Made by a program: the position numbers and the translations under genes | The notes under the pieces: model-generated | What the model was told of the DNA's origin: nothing | The model's database searches: none | The model's input: the letters and a program-made list of their open reading frames with translations, nothing else | Virus record (IMG/VR): IMGVR_UViG_3300021962_000182 | Coordinates: 1-47,686 of that record | Direction: 5' to 3' (one strand) | Origin: a virus | DNA length: 47,686 nt | Shown: positions 25,249 through 34,008 of the stretch, in pieces | How positions within the stretch are numbered: position 1 is the first letter of the stretch | Layout: the number at the start of each line of letters is the position of its first letter

Positions 25249-26106
25249 ATGGCTAGAGATTATCTTATAAGAGAAGGTGATATACAAATAAGGGAACAAT
25301 ACCCAGACGGAAAATATTTAAGCAAAATTGATAATTATTTATTAATTAATATAAAAAGTATTACTTATAATGTTTATTTTAGATTTTTTCCCTACGACGT
25401 TAAAATAACTGAAAGTTTAACACCAGAGTGGAATAAAGAAACAGTAATAGGCAGAATGGACCCTATTGCTACTTTTAAAAGAATGGGAAGAACTATGAAT
25501 CTTTCGTTTAAAATAAAAGCTAGATATGGTGATGATTTTAAAAACAGTTCCACAGATCCAGCTTTTTTGCCTGTTGATGAATTATTACATACTGTTGATC
25601 ACTTTAAAAGAGTTCTTTATCCTAGATATAATGAACAACAAGTTATGACTTCTCCTCCTTTATTTAGAATTAAGTATGGAAATTTAATTCATGCTGGAGA
25701 GAATACTATGGGTGCTGATAATGATGGTGTTTTATGTACGATAGATAGTTTTGGTGCTAATCCAATTTTTTCTCCTAATAGCATATATGTAAAAACAAAA
25801 AACACTACTTCTGATGGTAGAGTAAAAATTGGTGAAAAGAATGCTGGTTTTTATCCTAATGGATTTGAAGTAAGTATTGGATTTACAGTATTTAATGAAC
25901 AACTTTCAAAAGAATCTAGTGGTATATTAAATAATAAATATTTTTATGATTTTGTTGAATCAATACATAAATCGCAAACAGAAATAGAAAATAGTTTTTT
26001 TGATAAAAATTCTGAGATAAGAAATGTTGATGATGATTTAGCACCAGATAATTCAATTGTTACTGAAGAAAATAAAGCAGCACTTAGAAAGGCATTAAAG
26101 GGATAA
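25249..26106 (+). CDS. Baseplate protein, possibly gp48-like
   Basis: 285 residues. A beta-rich core contains PYDVKITESLTPEWNKETVIGRMDPI and FKRMGRTMNLSFKIKA (about 48-90), a pattern used by baseplate and tail-tube cap proteins; the C-terminus is charged and helical. It lies between tape measure and the gp53-like gene, where T4 has 48 and 54. AAGGA precedes the ATG; TATAAATA at 25231-25238 is probably just this leader. The specific T4 equivalent is uncertain. Confidence 0.6.
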   Translation: MARDYLIREGDIQIREQYPDGKYLSKIDNYLLINIKSITYNVYFRFFPYDVKITESLTPEWNKETVIGRMDPIATFKRMGRTMNLSFKIKARYGDDFKNSSTDPAFLPVDELLHTVDHFKRVLYPRYNEQQVMTSPPLFRIKYGNLIHAGENTMGADNDGVLCTIDSFGANPIFSPNSIYVKTKNTTSDGRVKIGEKNAGFYPNGFEVSIGFTVFNEQLSKESSGILNNKYFYDFVESIHKSQTEIENSFFDKNSEIRNVDDDLAPDNSIVTEENKAALRKALKG

Positions 26107-26110
26107 CTAA

Positions 26111-26452
26111 ATGGCTTCAAGATATAGTGGAAATATAACAAGAAATACAAACACCTCAAATGGTGAATCTCTAAAAGAAGTAATTGAATCAAGAGGATTT
26201 AGTTCAATTACTCACTATAGAATTAATAATTTAAAATACCCATCAGTAGAACAAATAGAAAATTTAACAATTATTAAACACGTTTGGAAGTCTAATGATA
26301 GGTATTGGAAGTTATCAGAAAGGTACTATGGAGATCCAAAATATTGGTGGATTATTGCTTGGTTTAATAAAAAACCCATAGAAGCAACATTAACTTTAGG
26401 TGAGTATGTTTCAATACCACAACCCTTATCCGACGTATTAGGAATGATCTAA
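26111..26452 (+). CDS. Baseplate wedge protein, gp53-like
   Basis: 113 residues. The C-terminal half, HVWKSNDRYWKLSERYYGDP followed by KYWWIIAWFNKKP and GEYVSIPQPL, is the signature of the gp53 family, a LysM-like domain that clamps the baseplate wedges together. T4 gp53 is 196 residues, so this is a short version lacking N-terminal extensions. It begins four bases after the previous stop and overlaps the next start by one base (TAATG). Confidence 0.7.
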   Translation: MASRYSGNITRNTNTSNGESLKEVIESRGFSSITHYRINNLKYPSVEQIENLTIIKHVWKSNDRYWKLSERYYGDPKYWWIIAWFNKKPIEATLTLGEYVSIPQPLSDVLGMI

Positions 26453-29187
26453 TGGCAGAAGAAGATGCAAAGTTTAGTCACCAAGCTTATTTATCATCTT
26501 ATATTGATGATATTGCTGGGGAAACAACATCAGACTTTGGTTTTGTAAATAAACTTGTAACTAAAAATGTTTCCTTACCAGAAACTTTTGCATTACTTAC
26601 TGGAAAGTCTGGTAACTCTTCCTTTACAAAACTATCTTCCTATCAATATTCTTCTATTATTCCAAAAATAAGAATTTATAGAGCTGATACTCAAGGCGAT
26701 AAAGAAACAGAATATGAATTTATATTTAATAAAGATACAAAATTAAATAATGTCAATATTCTTGGTGATAATATCATAAGAGATAATAGTGCTGGTATTA
26801 AAAGTATTAATTGGACTTTAGCGGGAACCAATCCAGTTACAGCAGAAAGAAATATAGAATGTTCTATTGAATTTTACTTTAGTTCTATTAATGCATTTTC
26901 TGGTGGTGATTATGATGCTATGTTGGATTTCTGGAATAATGAAAATCCTAATTTAGCTGATTCTCCATTTGATGATAAAAAATTATTTACAACAAGAAAT
27001 TATTGGGCACTACTATTTCATCCAAGCTTAAAAAACAATAATTCTAGTTATGAAACAACAAAATTTAGAATTAAAGCTGTTATTGGATGGGAGGATATAG
27101 ATCCAAATATATTATCTAATATATTTAAAGGCTTTGATAATATTAATGAAGAATTACAAGATTCAAATTTAGTTATGTACTTGAATCTTGTAAAACATAA
27201 TTTCTCTTTTAATGAAGATGGTTCTCTAATAGTTAAGGCGGAATATATAGCTAGTTTTGAAAATGCATTATTTAATTACAAGTATGATTTATTCAGAGGA
27301 TTGAAAAGTTATATTAACACGTTAAATACTAGATTTGAATATAAAACTAATAGTGGTCCTCAAGGAGAAATTGTTAATTATGAAAAAGAAAAAGCAAAAT
27401 TAAATTTAATAAAATCATTAATTAACGGAGATAACGATGCACTTAAAAGCTGTGATGTTGATGGAACACAAGGATTACTTACACAATTAAAAGCTTTACC
27501 ACCCGATCTGGTTCAACAACAGATTACCGCATTAGAGGCTAGAGCTTCTAATATACAAGGACAAATTAAAAGCCTTGCTACTCAAATTAAAAGAGATTTT
27601 TATAGTAATGTTATAAACAGAATTATTAAAAATGGAAAATTATATTCTATTAGTTTAACAGCGAAAGATATAACAGATTGGTTAGAGTGGAAAAACGCTG
27701 ATAATGATAAACAACCAAATCCATTTACTGAAAAAATAACTCCTGTTGAACAACAAGCAAGCCCATCAGGATTAAGAGTTTCTTTATCAGAAAATAATAC
27801 TGATGCCCAAATAGAATCGCAACTTGATCAATTAAAAAATGATATTGAAAGTAGAGAAATAAATGTAACAGATCAAATAATTTATTTTACTACTATAGGT
27901 CATTTAATAGATTCTGCTTGTTTTGCTTTAATAGAAGGTCCAGAGTTTATAACCGAAGAAGGATTTAGGTATGATACAGCTACAAGGAGTATAAAAGATG
28001 GAGGCAGGTTTTCAGAGTCACAAATATTAGAATTTAAAAAAAATATAATAACTTTTTCTTCTTTTGATGAAGAAGGTATCAGAAATATTTCTGATATACC
28101 AATTGCATATAATAACTTACTACAATTTTTTATTGATAAAGTTTACAGACCACAAAAAACAGAATATTCTTTATATCAATTTGTTAAAGATGTTATTACA
28201 ACTTTAGTTGAACCAGCTTTAAATTTAAGAAGTGTTCAAAATAAAGAAATTAATAAATATTCTAATATTTCATTAGCTACAAACATAATCACATTAAAAT
28301 CTTTAGAAGAAGAACCAAATACTCCTCCTTTAAAATATATTGCAGATGCCACAGGAACATCAGACCAATCAACAAATAAAAATATTATTGATTTAAATGG
28401 TGTTACTAAGGAATCAATAAAGCAATTCTATCCAAAATCAACTAATAAAGGTGGAAAATATTATTTTTATTACATTATATATGATAAATATTTAAAAGAT
28501 TTTGATGGTAAAGGGGATATTGTTGAAGACTCTAGAAAAGGAATTTATCATTATACTATTGGACAAGATTATGGATTAGTTAAATCAATTAATTTTAAAA
28601 GAAACGATCAACCATATTTAAGAGAATCAAAATCAATAGGTAAAAAAACTTTGTATTTAGGACAGTTTAGAGATATCTATGCAGCAGACATAAAAATGGT
28701 TGGAAATAATATTTATACTCCTGGTATGATTTTATTATTAAAACCATCGGTGGAATTTGGTCAAGTTATAGGAAATTTAGATGATAAAAAACCATCGTTC
28801 TCACAAATAACTGGCGTTGGAGGTTATTATAGTGTAATAAAAGTTTCAAGTAATATAGACGAAAATGGATATTCAACAAGTTTGGAATGTTTATTTCATT
28901 CAAATGAACCAAAAAGAAAAAGACAAAGTGCTGGAAGCGAGTGTGATGAACAACTTGTTGATTATGCTAATGTAATAGGAGAAATATCTGGTGAATTACA
29001 AAATATTGTAGATACTGTAAAAGATAGGCAAGACTCAACAATTTATAAATTAAAACAAGCAGCAAAAGATTTTTATGAATCTGAGAATTTTACTGAGGAG
29101 GTTATACTTAGTTCTATTCTGCCAGGATATGGGATTAAAAAAGCATATGATTATCTCACAAAAGATACAGAAGAACCAAAAGAATAA
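26452..29187 (+). CDS. Large baseplate protein, hub-type
   Basis: 911 residues, coupled to the gp53-like gene by a one-base overlap. The N-terminal 280 residues contain beta blocks (SIIPKIRIYRADTQ, SINWTLAGTNPVTAERNIEC) of a type found in large baseplate proteins. A long helical segment lies at about 318-385, and a C-terminal domain at about 720-830 carries SINFKRNDQPYLRESKS and GGYYSVIKVSSNIDENGYSTSLEC, a pattern of tail hub proteins. Last 60 residues are helical. I infer a central baseplate or hub component; no single T4 protein is matched. Confidence 0.65.
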   Translation: MAEEDAKFSHQAYLSSYIDDIAGETTSDFGFVNKLVTKNVSLPETFALLTGKSGNSSFTKLSSYQYSSIIPKIRIYRADTQGDKETEYEFIFNKDTKLNNVNILGDNIIRDNSAGIKSINWTLAGTNPVTAERNIECSIEFYFSSINAFSGGDYDAMLDFWNNENPNLADSPFDDKKLFTTRNYWALLFHPSLKNNNSSYETTKFRIKAVIGWEDIDPNILSNIFKGFDNINEELQDSNLVMYLNLVKHNFSFNEDGSLIVKAEYIASFENALFNYKYDLFRGLKSYINTLNTRFEYKTNSGPQGEIVNYEKEKAKLNLIKSLINGDNDALKSCDVDGTQGLLTQLKALPPDLVQQQITALEARASNIQGQIKSLATQIKRDFYSNVINRIIKNGKLYSISLTAKDITDWLEWKNADNDKQPNPFTEKITPVEQQASPSGLRVSLSENNTDAQIESQLDQLKNDIESREINVTDQIIYFTTIGHLIDSACFALIEGPEFITEEGFRYDTATRSIKDGGRFSESQILEFKKNIITFSSFDEEGIRNISDIPIAYNNLLQFFIDKVYRPQKTEYSLYQFVKDVITTLVEPALNLRSVQNKEINKYSNISLATNIITLKSLEEEPNTPPLKYIADATGTSDQSTNKNIIDLNGVTKESIKQFYPKSTNKGGKYYFYYIIYDKYLKDFDGKGDIVEDSRKGIYHYTIGQDYGLVKSINFKRNDQPYLRESKSIGKKTLYLGQFRDIYAADIKMVGNNIYTPGMILLLKPSVEFGQVIGNLDDKKPSFSQITGVGGYYSVIKVSSNIDENGYSTSLECLFHSNEPKRKRQSAGSECDEQLVDYANVIGEISGELQNIVDTVKDRQDSTIYKLKQAAKDFYESENFTEEVILSSILPGYGIKKAYDYLTKDTEEPKE

Positions 29188-29195
29188 GGATTTAA

Positions 29196-30380
29196 ATGGA
29201 GCCAAAAGCAAACAATAAGTTAAAAACTGGTCTACTTTTTGAAAATAGAGTTTTTTATGATTCTTTATATTTTCCAAAAGAAACTACAAATATTATTAAC
29301 TTTTGGAAAACATCTTTTAACTATGGCAGAATTAATAAAAATATTGAACCAATATGTATCAAAGAAAATAATATTAAAGCCATACAGGATATACAAAATA
29401 AACACTTTGTTCATTCAGTTACAGCATTAGCCTATAAAGAATTTCTAACAGAATATAAGAAAGCAGACTTTATTAAAGCAATACCAAAATCAAATTTAAA
29501 TCCTTTAACAGTAAAAAAATCATTAACTAATCCAAATATAAAGTATAAACAACATGTATCAGATACTTTAGATGTTATTATTGATAGTAATAAAAATTTA
29601 TTTAACAATAATATATTTACTATTCAAGAATTCATAAATAATGTTTGTTCCTTGTTACTACCAGTAACCTTTGTACTAACAAAAACAAAATATATAACTT
29701 GTAATTTAACCTCCCCTATGGATTCTGGTTTATGTATAGAACATTCTACAAGCGAACACGATGATGATGCAGTAAAAGCTTCAAAATATATTAAAGATCA
29801 AAATTTTAATTTTTATGTTAATACAGCAGAAAAATATTCTTTCTTTGTTGATAAGAATGCTCCTTGGAGATTGACATTCAACGTTAGTACAGGTTATGCT
29901 TTAGCAAAGATGAATGAATTAGGGTATAGTTCATTAGATGAATTTTTAAATAATTCATATGATATAACATATTTGAATGATTATGAAGGTTTAAAACAAC
30001 TTATTATAGAAAAATACAATACTTTGTATTCTAGTAAACCAAAATCACAAATGTATTCATTTTCACATGAAGAACAAAAGATTCTATTTGATACTAAATT
30101 TAAATCTAACAATAATGAAATTGAAGATTTAGTATGGATTAAGTTATGGTATTTCCTTAGATTATGTGAAGAAAAAATAAATCTATCTCAAAATCAATTT
30201 GAAACAAATTTAAAATATATAACTGATTTATATAATATAGATAAAGAAAGATGTTTAAAATGGATTCAAAATCAAACAAATCCTTTCCTTGACGGTGGTA
30301 CAAACCCAAGCTATAGTCAACTGTCTTCTGCTAGTATAGCAAAGAAGACTAATTCAAAAACATTTTTATTTACTGTATGA
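29196..30380 (+). CDS. Hypothetical structural protein, end of baseplate cluster
   Basis: 394 residues, Asn/Lys/Tyr-rich with no membrane segment. Notable blocks are IIDSNKNLFNNNIFTIQEFINNVC near 130 and NTAEKYSFFVDKNAPWRLTFNVSTGYAL at about 210-235. An eight-base gap separates it from the baseplate gene, so it is cotranscribed with it. I do not recognise the family; a baseplate or tail-associated virion protein is the likeliest role by position. It ends seven bases before the polymerase gene, so this is where the virion and replication clusters meet. Confidence 0.65.
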   Translation: MEPKANNKLKTGLLFENRVFYDSLYFPKETTNIINFWKTSFNYGRINKNIEPICIKENNIKAIQDIQNKHFVHSVTALAYKEFLTEYKKADFIKAIPKSNLNPLTVKKSLTNPNIKYKQHVSDTLDVIIDSNKNLFNNNIFTIQEFINNVCSLLLPVTFVLTKTKYITCNLTSPMDSGLCIEHSTSEHDDDAVKASKYIKDQNFNFYVNTAEKYSFFVDKNAPWRLTFNVSTGYALAKMNELGYSSLDEFLNNSYDITYLNDYEGLKQLIIEKYNTLYSSKPKSQMYSFSHEEQKILFDTKFKSNNNEIEDLVWIKLWYFLRLCEEKINLSQNQFETNLKYITDLYNIDKERCLKWIQNQTNPFLDGGTNPSYSQLSSASIAKKTNSKTFLFTV

Positions 30381-30387
30381 GGTCTAA

Positions 30388-31533
30388 ATGCTTGTTGAAC
30401 CGCTCGATAATAAGTCCGAGTGCGTAGGCTATTATTGCGAAGGTCAAATCGTAAAAGAAATCCCAGAAGTTGTTGAATCTTGGAATTACCATCCTTCTTT
30501 TGGACTTGATGGAGAATTTGCTTATCTTTACTGTAAAGAAGATATTAGTAAGGTATGTCCAGATATCTACAAGAACGAATGGAAGCATGTAAATGACCGT
30601 ATGAAGGCTTACTTTAGATCTTTTGTTATCTCCAAAGTAAATCTTGATCATAACTGCATTTTTGATATGATCCCTCAGCAGTTTCTTATCAAGTATTATG
30701 AAGTAAAAACACAGATTGTAAGTTATATTTTATCAAATTATAATAAGCCACATGACTATGGTTATCTTCTACAACTATCACAGGTTTTAGCTGATATTCG
30801 TTCTCGACCTCTTAATATTGATACGGATTGTTTGACAGATAAAAAGCAGATTAAGAAGTATCAAGAGATCGATCCTTACATCAAGTATGAGATTTTTGGA
30901 ACAAAGACAGGTAGGTTATCGACCCAAACTAAATCTTTTCCTATTCTCCAGCTTGATAAGACACATCGTTCTATTTTAACCCCTACAAATGATTGGTTTG
31001 TTGAGTTAGATTACAACGGAGCAGAAGTTAGAACCTTTTTGGCTCTTGCTGGAGTTGAACAACCAGAAATCGACATTCACCAGTGGAACGCAGATCACAT
31101 TTATAATGGTTCAAAGGATCGTGAAGAAGCAAAAGTTGCTTTTCTTGCTTGGCTTTATGGAGAAACTAAAAATGAAAAAGCAGAACAAATTTACAATAAG
31201 CAGAAAGTCCTTCAAAAATATTGGGATGGAGAGAAAGTTACTACGTTCTACAATATGGAAATACATGCTGATAGTAAGCACGCTGTTAATTACCTTATTC
31301 AATCTACATTTGCTCAACTTGCTCTTCGTCAAATGATTAAGGTATTTAACTTTCTCAAAGGTCGTAAATCCTATATTGCTTTTACTGTCCACGATAATGT
31401 TGTTATTGATTTAGCACAGGAAGACAAGAAAGACCTAAAGCAGATTATCGATATCTATTCTAATACTGACCTTGGAAAGTTCAAAGTAAACCTAAAAGCA
31501 GGGTCAAATTACGGAGAATTAAAGAAGTTTTAA
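30388..31533 (+). CDS. Compact family-A DNA polymerase
   Basis: 381 residues with the polymerase core of the Pol I family. TGRLST is near 175; motif A (ELDYNGAEVR) has Asp at about 208; motif B (REEAKVAFLAWLYG) begins at Arg 245 with its Lys and Tyr-Gly; motif C is HDN at 335-337, where most family members have HDE. No complete 3'-5' or 5'-3' exonuclease domain is present, and the 150-residue N-terminus is too short for one. T4 itself uses a family-B polymerase. The catalytic aspartates are intact. It could be the replicative enzyme with exonuclease encoded separately, or a repair-type enzyme. Palm-thumb spacing is shorter than in Klenow. Confidence 0.85.
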   Translation: MLVEPLDNKSECVGYYCEGQIVKEIPEVVESWNYHPSFGLDGEFAYLYCKEDISKVCPDIYKNEWKHVNDRMKAYFRSFVISKVNLDHNCIFDMIPQQFLIKYYEVKTQIVSYILSNYNKPHDYGYLLQLSQVLADIRSRPLNIDTDCLTDKKQIKKYQEIDPYIKYEIFGTKTGRLSTQTKSFPILQLDKTHRSILTPTNDWFVELDYNGAEVRTFLALAGVEQPEIDIHQWNADHIYNGSKDREEAKVAFLAWLYGETKNEKAEQIYNKQKVLQKYWDGEKVTTFYNMEIHADSKHAVNYLIQSTFAQLALRQMIKVFNFLKGRKSYIAFTVHDNVVIDLAQEDKKDLKQIIDIYSNTDLGKFKVNLKAGSNYGELKKF

Positions 31534-31542
31534 CTATTTATG
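31533..31542 (+). promoter_or_regulatory. Candidate late promoter (ACTATTTATG)
   Basis: Nine of ten bases match; it begins on the last base of the polymerase stop and lies 16 bases before the Dps-like ATG, with AAAGAGG between. It would place the next genes, including the tagged phosphatase-like protein, under late control. Confidence 0.5.
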
Positions 31543-31558
31543 GAAAGAGGTATCTGAA

Positions 31559-31915
31559 ATGGAACAAATTGTCATGCAACTCGTCCAGATGGAACAACAA
31601 ATGCGTATCTTCCACTGGCAAACTAAATCATTCGCTAGACACTCAGCGTTTGGTGGAATCTATGGAACACTTGGAGATCTAATAGATACCTTTGCTGAAA
31701 CTTGGATGGGTAAGAATGGAAGAGTTCGCGTTGCTGGACCTATTGACCTTCAAGATATTGGTGGAGATGTAGAAGGTATTGTAGACGGGTATATAAATAC
31801 TCTTGTTGGCTTTACCGATATACTTGATCCACAAAAAGATACAGACCTTCTAAACATTCGTGATGAAATTTTAGGAGAGTTCAATAAACTCAAATACCTT
31901 CTCACCCTTAAATAA
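31559..31915 (+). CDS. Dps/ferritin-like small helical protein
   Basis: 118 residues. Residues 15-52 (MRIFHWQTKSFARHSAFGGIYGTLGDLIDTFAETWMG) carry the H-W-x-T...H...D...E spacing of the first Dps/ferritin helices, the pattern of a small phage family related to Dps. True Dps is about 160 residues, so only part of the four-helix bundle may be present. Possible roles are DNA binding or iron binding; neither is demonstrated. It overlaps the next start by one base (TAATGG). An ACTATTTATG motif precedes it. Confidence 0.75.
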   Translation: MEQIVMQLVQMEQQMRIFHWQTKSFARHSAFGGIYGTLGDLIDTFAETWMGKNGRVRVAGPIDLQDIGGDVEGIVDGYINTLVGFTDILDPQKDTDLLNIRDEILGEFNKLKYLLTLK

Positions 31916-32820
31916 TGGATAAGATACTTCAAAATTGGGATAAATTCCTAAACGAGCAAACAGAGCCTTACCAAAGAAAGATGAAGGCAAAACATTCTCG
32001 TTTAAAGAAAAGAGTTATAGGTCATGGAGGTCAAAAAGCTGGTCCTCCGTATACTCAAAAGCCTTCTATGGAACGTTCTAAATCTGCTCCTCCTATGGGA
32101 GAAGGTCTTGATGAAGGATTTATGGATTTCTTTAGAAAGAAGAAACCAGAAGAACAACCAAAAGAAAAACAACCAGTTACAATTCCTCCTTATACAGATT
32201 ATAACCAAATAGGAAATACTAATATATACGTTGGAAGATTTCCTATGCAAAAGGGTAGCGATGATAATAGGGTATTTCAACCAGATGTATTGGAAAAATT
32301 TGATAAAATATTCTTAGTTGCAGATGAAGAAGTAGATTTCTTAAAATCAAAGCAACCAGATATACTTGGTGATACGCAAGACAATAAAGAAAATAAAATT
32401 GTTGCTACTGAAAAGAGGATTGATGATAAAGCTAATCCAAATAAAGAACAACTTGATTATATGGAAGAATTAGCCTTAAAAGCAAGCAAAACAGAGGGTA
32501 ACGTTTTAATTGCCTGTAGTGCTGGTAAAAATCGTTCATCAGCTATAGCAGCAAGAGCAATAGCCTTAAAACAAGGTGGAGTTAAAAGCGATCAAGATTT
32601 AGATAATATCGTCAATATGATAAGAAGCGCAAGAGGACCAAGTGCTTTAGCTTATACTCACAGGCACATGGTAGGGTCAGTAGACAAAAATAAGCCACCT
32701 CAACATGATGCTTTTATAAACTTTATTAAGAATGGTCCAACTTCTACCCTTGAAGAAAGTTTGAGAAGAGTTATAAGAAGATTGATCAGAGAACAACATG
32801 GAAGAAAACGATACACCTAA
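31915..32820 (+). CDS. Phosphatase-like protein with putative capsid-targeting tag
   Basis: 301 residues. The N-terminus MDKILQNWDKFLNE resembles T4 capsid-targeting sequences such as MKTYQEFIAE of IPIII, ending in a prohead-protease-like L-N-E site. Residues 20-60 are basic and Pro/Ser-rich. A domain of about 100-260 has NIYVGRFPMQ at its start and the loop CSAGKNRSS at 201-209, matching CX5R(S/T) of tyrosine/dual-specificity phosphatases with Cys 201 and Arg 207; a candidate general-acid Asp lies in the preceding region but was not assigned. The C-terminus is an amphipathic Arg/Ile/Glu helix. Packaged phosphatase injected with DNA is the working hypothesis. Confidence 0.75.
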   Translation: MDKILQNWDKFLNEQTEPYQRKMKAKHSRLKKRVIGHGGQKAGPPYTQKPSMERSKSAPPMGEGLDEGFMDFFRKKKPEEQPKEKQPVTIPPYTDYNQIGNTNIYVGRFPMQKGSDDNRVFQPDVLEKFDKIFLVADEEVDFLKSKQPDILGDTQDNKENKIVATEKRIDDKANPNKEQLDYMEELALKASKTEGNVLIACSAGKNRSSAIAARAIALKQGGVKSDQDLDNIVNMIRSARGPSALAYTHRHMVGSVDKNKPPQHDAFINFIKNGPTSTLEESLRRVIRRLIREQHGRKRYT

Positions 32821-33202
32821 TTCAGTATTAGTTATAGTTCAAAAGGGTAACAAAATCCTTGTAGTAGAAAGATCTAAAACTGATCAGTGGATGCCTCTTC
32901 ACTGGTCATATCCAGGGGGTCATATTCAAAAGGATGAAACTCCTTATTATGCTGCAAAGAGAGAACTTGAAGAAGAAACTGGTCTTAAACCAAAAACAGT
33001 AGTTTATACTGGTATTCGTGATACTGCTAGTGGTAAAATGTATATCTATCTTTGTGATGAATTTGATGGTGATGTAGAACTAAACTTTGAACATTCAAAA
33101 CACAAATGGATTACTTATGATGAAATTGAAGATCTAAAAAAGAAAACACCATTTATGAAGCAAATTGCTGCTACTGCACTTGGTATTCCTATGGGGTATT
33201 AA
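32798..33202 (+). CDS. Nudix hydrolase
   Basis: 134 residues. The Nudix box GX5EX7REUXEEXGU is complete: Gly 41, Glu 47, and REL-EEETGL at 55-63, within GGHIQKDETPYYAAKREL. Residues 8-25 form the first beta strands of the fold. It hydrolyses a nucleoside diphosphate linked to another group; candidates include oxidised dNTPs, NADH, ADP-ribose and capped RNA, and the sequence does not select one. Starts 23 bases inside the phosphatase gene, with AGAGAACAAC upstream. ATG at 32798 is preferred by the conserved N-terminus. Confidence 0.92.
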   Translation: MEENDTPNSVLVIVQKGNKILVVERSKTDQWMPLHWSYPGGHIQKDETPYYAAKRELEEETGLKPKTVVYTGIRDTASGKMYIYLCDEFDGDVELNFEHSKHKWITYDEIEDLKKKTPFMKQIAATALGIPMGY

Positions 33203-34008
33203 TGAATATAATTGGCCTTGGTAAAACAGGTTGTGGAATAGCTCAAAAGTTTAGCAAATACCCACAATATAAAATATTCAAACTATCTATTGAAGAAGGA
33301 ACTATTGATGAACAATCAACACCAGAAGAATATGAGAGCAAAACAAGCCTCGCTCCTTTTGCTCTGGACGGTCCTATTGATTTTATTTTAGGTGGTGATG
33401 AAACTATTATCGCTGCTTCCCTAAAAATATTGGAGGGTTACAAAGACCATGAGATCAGAATCATATATATTAGACCTTCTCAACGTTTCACTACAGGACT
33501 TCAAAGAGCAACAGATAAGGTTGTATTTAACGTATTACAAGAGTATACACGTTCTAACAAATTTAGCTCTTTCTATGTAATCAGTTATGAAATGGTAGCT
33601 AAGATGGTTGGCAAGATTCCAATTGTTGGTTACTACGATAAACTTAATCAAGTTATAGCAGATACAATCCATATGCTTAATTATCTCGATCATATTGAAG
33701 GAGCTATGGATACCTTTATGGATATGTCACCAACATATTGCCTAAAAACGATTGGCTTAATGGATATGAACTCTGGAACAGAAAGTTTATTTTATGATCT
33801 TGACGATGTAAGAGACAAGAGATACTATTACTCCATCAACGACGAACAACTAAACAACGATGGTGATTTGTTCGATAGTATAAACGAACAAATAGAAGAA
33901 AAAATAACAGACCTTGCTAAAGCGATGTTTGGTGTTTATTCTTCTCAATACAAAGACAATTATTGTTATGTCGTTTATTCCTCTCCACATATACAAGGTG
34001 TAAAGTGA
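33202..34008 (+). CDS. Unknown protein with tubulin/FtsZ-like sequence pattern
   Basis: 268 residues. It opens with a beta strand and glycine loop (NIIGLGKTGCGIAQKF), then FILGGDETIIAASLKIL at about 60-76, a strand IRIIYIRPS, and a long helix ending SSFYVISYEMVAKMVG. The order resembles the FtsZ/tubulin GTPase half: glycine loop, glycine-rich T4 loop, strand, helix, then a second strand. The signature GGGTGTG is, however, degenerate here (GGDETI), so GTP binding is doubtful; a Rossmann-type nucleotide-binding fold is an alternative. One-base overlap with Nudix (TAATG). Confidence 0.7.
   Translation: MNIIGLGKTGCGIAQKFSKYPQYKIFKLSIEEGTIDEQSTPEEYESKTSLAPFALDGPIDFILGGDETIIAASLKILEGYKDHEIRIIYIRPSQRFTTGLQRATDKVVFNVLQEYTRSNKFSSFYVISYEMVAKMVGKIPIVGYYDKLNQVIADTIHMLNYLDHIEGAMDTFMDMSPTYCLKTIGLMDMNSGTESLFYDLDDVRDKRYYYSINDEQLNNDGDLFDSINEQIEEKITDLAKAMFGVYSSQYKDNYCYVVYSSPHIQGVK

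Noticed and set aside
30505-30530. DGEF in the polymerase N-terminus as exonuclease motif I
   Set aside because: The following 110 residues lack the other exonuclease motifs and are too short for the domain.
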